From Pseudomonas rhizoryzae (GTDB taxonomy: Bacteria; Pseudomonadota; Gammaproteobacteria; Pseudomonadales; Pseudomonadaceae), in the NCBI RefSeq assembly GCF_005250615.1, contig NZ_SULM01000008.1:124001-188000 (forward strand): a stretch of 64,000 nucleotides of DNA, written 5' to 3'. Of the stretch, positions 63,857 through 64,000 are shown piece by piece. Each line of letters begins with the position of its first letter. Position 1 is the first letter of the stretch. The notes below the pieces were generated by a model. That model searched no databases. It worked only from the letters and a program-made list of their open reading frames with translations, and was not told the DNA's origin. A program made the translations under genes and the position numbers.

Positions 63857-64000
63857 CAGGGGTGGGCGCGGCGATACAGCGCCCACTCCTCGACCTCATG
63901 CCCATCGGCGAAATGACACATACCGTACTGATTGCCGATGGCGTCCTGGCGGATGTCCACCCGGCCGCCCTGGCTGATGCAGTATTCGGACGCCGGGTTG
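63856..64000 (-). CDS. DUF333 domain protein, 5' part beyond the window
   Basis: Minus-strand frame open to the right edge and ending at a TGA at 63856-63858. The visible 47 residues, NPASEYCISQGGRVDIRQDA then GNQYGMCHFADGHEVEEWALYRRAHP, are the complete DUF333 motif (NPAS.YC..QGG, CHF.DG...EEWAL). Such proteins are usually small lipoproteins, sometimes labelled hemolysin-like; the signal region is not visible. The last codons abut the inverted-repeat element and may have been altered by its insertion. Confidence 0.82.
   Translation of the reverse strand, partial: NPASEYCISQGGRVDIRQDAIGNQYGMCHFADGHEVEEWALYRRAHP

Overview
The window is a high-GC gammaproteobacterial chromosome segment that reads as Pseudomonas (sensu lato). 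The gene content and small-scale order fit that genus: epimerase-oxyR-recG-HDOD, rpmG-rpmB next to a dipeptide-binding protein, phoB-phoR, poxB, fdhA, gltP, a TyrR-like GcsR with a sigma54-driven gcv operon, and ohr/ohrR. Many of these lie in the origin-proximal part of known Pseudomonas chromosomes, and one parS-like ParB site is present. Species cannot be decided from the sequence alone; codon use looks uniform.

Layout. 1-2.04 kb: secreted esterase (cut by the left edge) and the ohr/ohrR peroxide module. 2.1-7.0 kb: gcsR, then a translationally coupled trio in which a membrane diguanylate cyclase sits between two paralogous periplasmic binding proteins. 7.0-11.1 kb: poxB and a DUF350-DUF1190-glutathionylspermidine-synthase-like operon. 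11.1-15.9 kb: gcvH-gcvP-gcvT behind a consensus sigma54 promoter and GcsR-type boxes. 16-20.5 kb: GST and LysR regulator (parS-like site between), topB and a DUF559 gene. 20.5-22.4 kb: tandem ~180-bp repeats, one copy split by an IS481-type element whose transposase is frameshifted.

22.4-36.2 kb: kgtP with a sigma54 promoter and two in-phase palindromes for DctD; dctD; then a tightly overlapping cluster (histidine kinase, response regulator, TPR protein, SDR, heme-oxygenase-like putative diiron enzyme, AMP-ligase, thermostable-hemolysin-family protein); then dctB and phoR-phoB. The cluster separates dctB from dctD and carries CTGAAG-N5-CTGAAG repeats in its promoter region, which suggests its own two-component system controls it. 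This is the best candidate for an undescribed system: a small fatty-acyl-type biosynthetic pathway of unknown product.

36.3-44.3 kb: galactonate catabolism (IclR regulator, dgoK, dgoA, dgoD, MFS transporter), a Tat-exported lactonase and a sugar porter. 44.3-47.1 kb: a PAAR-DUF2235 T6SS effector and a DUF2931 lipoprotein, bracketed by two identical 36-bp terminator repeats. 47.1-55.6 kb: glycine-zipper protein, secreted DUF4432 protein, thioesterase, MFS transporter, fdhA, aldo/keto reductase, gltP. 55.7-64 kb: epimerase, oxyR-recG, HDOD protein, rpmB-rpmG, peptide-binding protein, a MITE-like element, and a DUF333 gene cut by the right edge.
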